The translations under genes and the position numbers were made by a program. From the NCBI GenBank assembly GCA_002702965.1, contig PADE01000121.1, forward strand, positions 6,814-12,121: a stretch of 5,308 bases of DNA. The letters run 5' to 3'. Source of the stretch: Planctomycetaceae bacterium (GTDB lineage: Bacteria; Planctomycetota; Planctomycetia; Pirellulales; Pirellulaceae). Under the pieces are notes generated by a model. It saw only the letters and a list, made by a program, of their open reading frames with translations. It had not been told where the DNA came from and ran no database searches. Below are positions 4,032 through 5,308 of this stretch, in pieces (the stretch's first letter is position 1; the number at the start of each line of letters is the position of its first letter).

Positions 4032-5308
4032 CTACTCCCCGAGGGTCGCTTTTCGGCGCAGCATGTGGTGATAGTGCTGCGCAAACCGATGGGCTTCATC
4101 TCGGACGTATTGCAGCAAGCGCAACGCGAAGGAGTGTCTGCTTAGACGCAGAGGCTGATCCCGACCGGGCAGGAAAATCTCTTCGTTACGTTTGGCTAGC
4201 GACAGCAGGATGGGAGGAGATCGTTGTTGGTCCCGGAACGCGGCCGCGGCTGCTTGCAGTTGACCACGGCCGCCGTCGATCAATAGAAGGTCCGGCAGTG
4301 AGACCGAGTCATCTTCGGTTTGTCGAAAACGCCGCGCAACGACTTCGTGAATGCTCCGATAATCGTCCACCCCCTCGACCGAGCGAACTTTGTAACGCCG
4401 ATAGCCGGGTTTGAAAGGTAACCCGTCCAGGAACTGGACTAGACTGGCGACCGTTTGATCGCCGCCCAGATGGGCAATGTCGATCCCCTCGATGGTCCGA
4501 GGCACTGTTGGAAGACGCAACACCTTGCGCAATCCGGCGAGGCCTTTCTTGGGGTCGATGTAGAACACTTCCGGTTGTACGTGAGTATCCAACCTGCCGC
4601 GATCATTGAGGGTTTCCAGCATATGAATTTCATCGCGCAGCTGAGCAGCTTTTTCGTACTCGAGCGATTTGGAAGCCTCCTGCATTTCGCGGCGCATTTG
4701 TTGCAACAACGAATCGCGTTTGCCGTCCAAGAACAGCTGTAGGCGACGAATGTCGCGGCGGTATTCTCGCTTGCTGATTTGTAGGTTGCAGGGTGCGGTA
4801 CATTGATGAATGCTGGCCAGCAGGCAGGGCCGAAACCACTTCCAGCGTTCGTCATTCTCGTCGATGTCAAGGCTGCAGGTGCGAAACCGAAAAATCCTCT
4901 GCAGAATTTGGACGGCACCTCGCAGGGCGCCCGCGTTGGCGAACGGCCCGTACAGTTTGGCACCACTTTGCCGGGGTTCTCGCGTCACTTCGACGCGGGG
5001 AAAGTCCTCGTGTGTGGTCACCATCAAATAAGGAAATGTTTTGTCGTCCTTGAGTTCTCTGTTGTGTTTCGGTTGGATGTCTTTGATCAAACGCGACTCC
5101 ATCAAAAGCGCGTCGACTTCGCTGTCGCATTCCACGTAATCGGCGTCACAGATCTCATGAACCCAACTGGCAGTGCGGCGCTCACCCGCTGCCGCTTTCA
5201 GGAAGTAGCTGCTCGCTCGTGACCTGAGATTCTTGGCCTTACCCACATAGATCACGCGGCCGGCCGAGTCTTTCATCAAGTAGACCCCTGACGATTGGGG
5301 AAACTTGC
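4032..5308 (-). CDS. uvrC: UvrC-like excinuclease subunit, short form; N-terminus cut off by window
   Basis: UvrC makes the two incisions flanking a lesion that UvrA and UvrB have marked in nucleotide excision repair. 424 residues are visible, and the frame is open at the right edge. The sequence enters inside the GIY-YIG nuclease domain (SGVYLMKD, then YVGKAKNLRSR at 20-30, catalytic Glu at 70 in LLMESRLIK). Four cysteines at 144, 161, 169 and 173 match the iron-sulfur ligands of UvrC. A UVR (UvrB-binding) motif covers about 205-240. The RNase H-like nuclease keeps its likely triad: Asp276 (IEGIDIAH), Asp344 (LLLIDGGRGQ) and His406 (RDEAHRF). Oddly, only about 35 residues separate UVR from the first catalytic Asp (about 160 in E. 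coli UvrC). The protein also ends 18 residues after the His, so the tandem helix-hairpin-helix DNA-binding end is absent. No frameshifted remnant of it follows the TAG. It may be a reduced UvrC or a second paralogue. Confidence 0.9.
   Translation of the reverse strand, partial: KFPQSSGVYLMKDSAGRVIYVGKAKNLRSRASSYFLKAAAGERRTASWVHEICDADYVECDSEVDALLMESRLIKDIQPKHNRELKDDKTFPYLMVTTHEDFPRVEVTREPRQSGAKLYGPFANAGALRGAVQILQRIFRFRTCSLDIDENDERWKWFRPCLLASIHQCTAPCNLQISKREYRRDIRRLQLFLDGKRDSLLQQMRREMQEASKSLEYEKAAQLRDEIHMLETLNDRGRLDTHVQPEVFYIDPKKGLAGLRKVLRLPTVPRTIEGIDIAHLGGDQTVASLVQFLDGLPFKPGYRRYKVRSVEGVDDYRSIHEVVARRFRQTEDDSVSLPDLLLIDGGRGQLQAAAAAFRDQQRSPPILLSLAKRNEEIFLPGRDQPLRLSRHSFALRLLQYVRDEAHRFAQHYHHMLRRKATLGE

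Noticed and set aside
3833..4099. Possible frameshifted helix-hairpin-helix remnant after the UvrC stop
   Set aside because: None of the minus-strand frames shows Gly-Ile-Gly type HhH motifs, so the short C-terminus is not explained by a simple frameshift visible here.

Overview
The window looks like bacterial chromosome with moderately high GC, and every recognisable gene lies on the minus strand. A planctomycete-like organism is my best guess. It rests on an E1 alpha/beta fusion placed directly before E2, long structured intergenic regions, weak Shine-Dalgarno signals, a short UvrC, and a mraZ-type gene that is not followed by a division/cell-wall cluster. This is inference from gene architecture, not from a marker gene.

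Reading in the direction of transcription (right to left): positions 5308-4032 hold the 3' portion of a UvrC-like nuclease gene, open at the window edge. It has the GIY-YIG, Cys-cluster, UVR and RNase H-like parts, but it is shorter than usual in the middle and lacks the C-terminal helix-hairpin-helix region. After a 376-bp gap with a hairpin, nested inverted repeats and an AT-rich promoter-like segment carrying two near-identical 17-bp boxes comes a MraZ-family regulator (3655-3179). A further 351-bp non-coding region (2828-3178) contains the most striking non-coding signal. This is a nested inverted repeat at 2921-3047 that folds into a long rod. All of its non-Watson-Crick positions in the helices become G-U pairs if it is transcribed on the plus strand.

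The left half is a 2-oxo acid dehydrogenase operon. A fused E1 alpha-beta gene (2827-713) is followed after 47 bp by the E2 acyltransferase gene (665 to the left edge, truncated by the window). E1 would decarboxylate a 2-oxo acid with thiamine diphosphate and hand the acyl group to the lipoyl-lysine of E2. The motif around the E1 alpha phosphorylation-loop region favours the branched-chain (BCKDH) type, but substrate cannot be fixed from sequence alone. The E3 gene is not in the window.

No tRNA, rRNA, CRISPR array, insertion sequence or phage gene was recognised. The accessory interest lies in the intergenic RNA/DNA structures, the orphan MraZ with its probable operator, and the trimmed UvrC.
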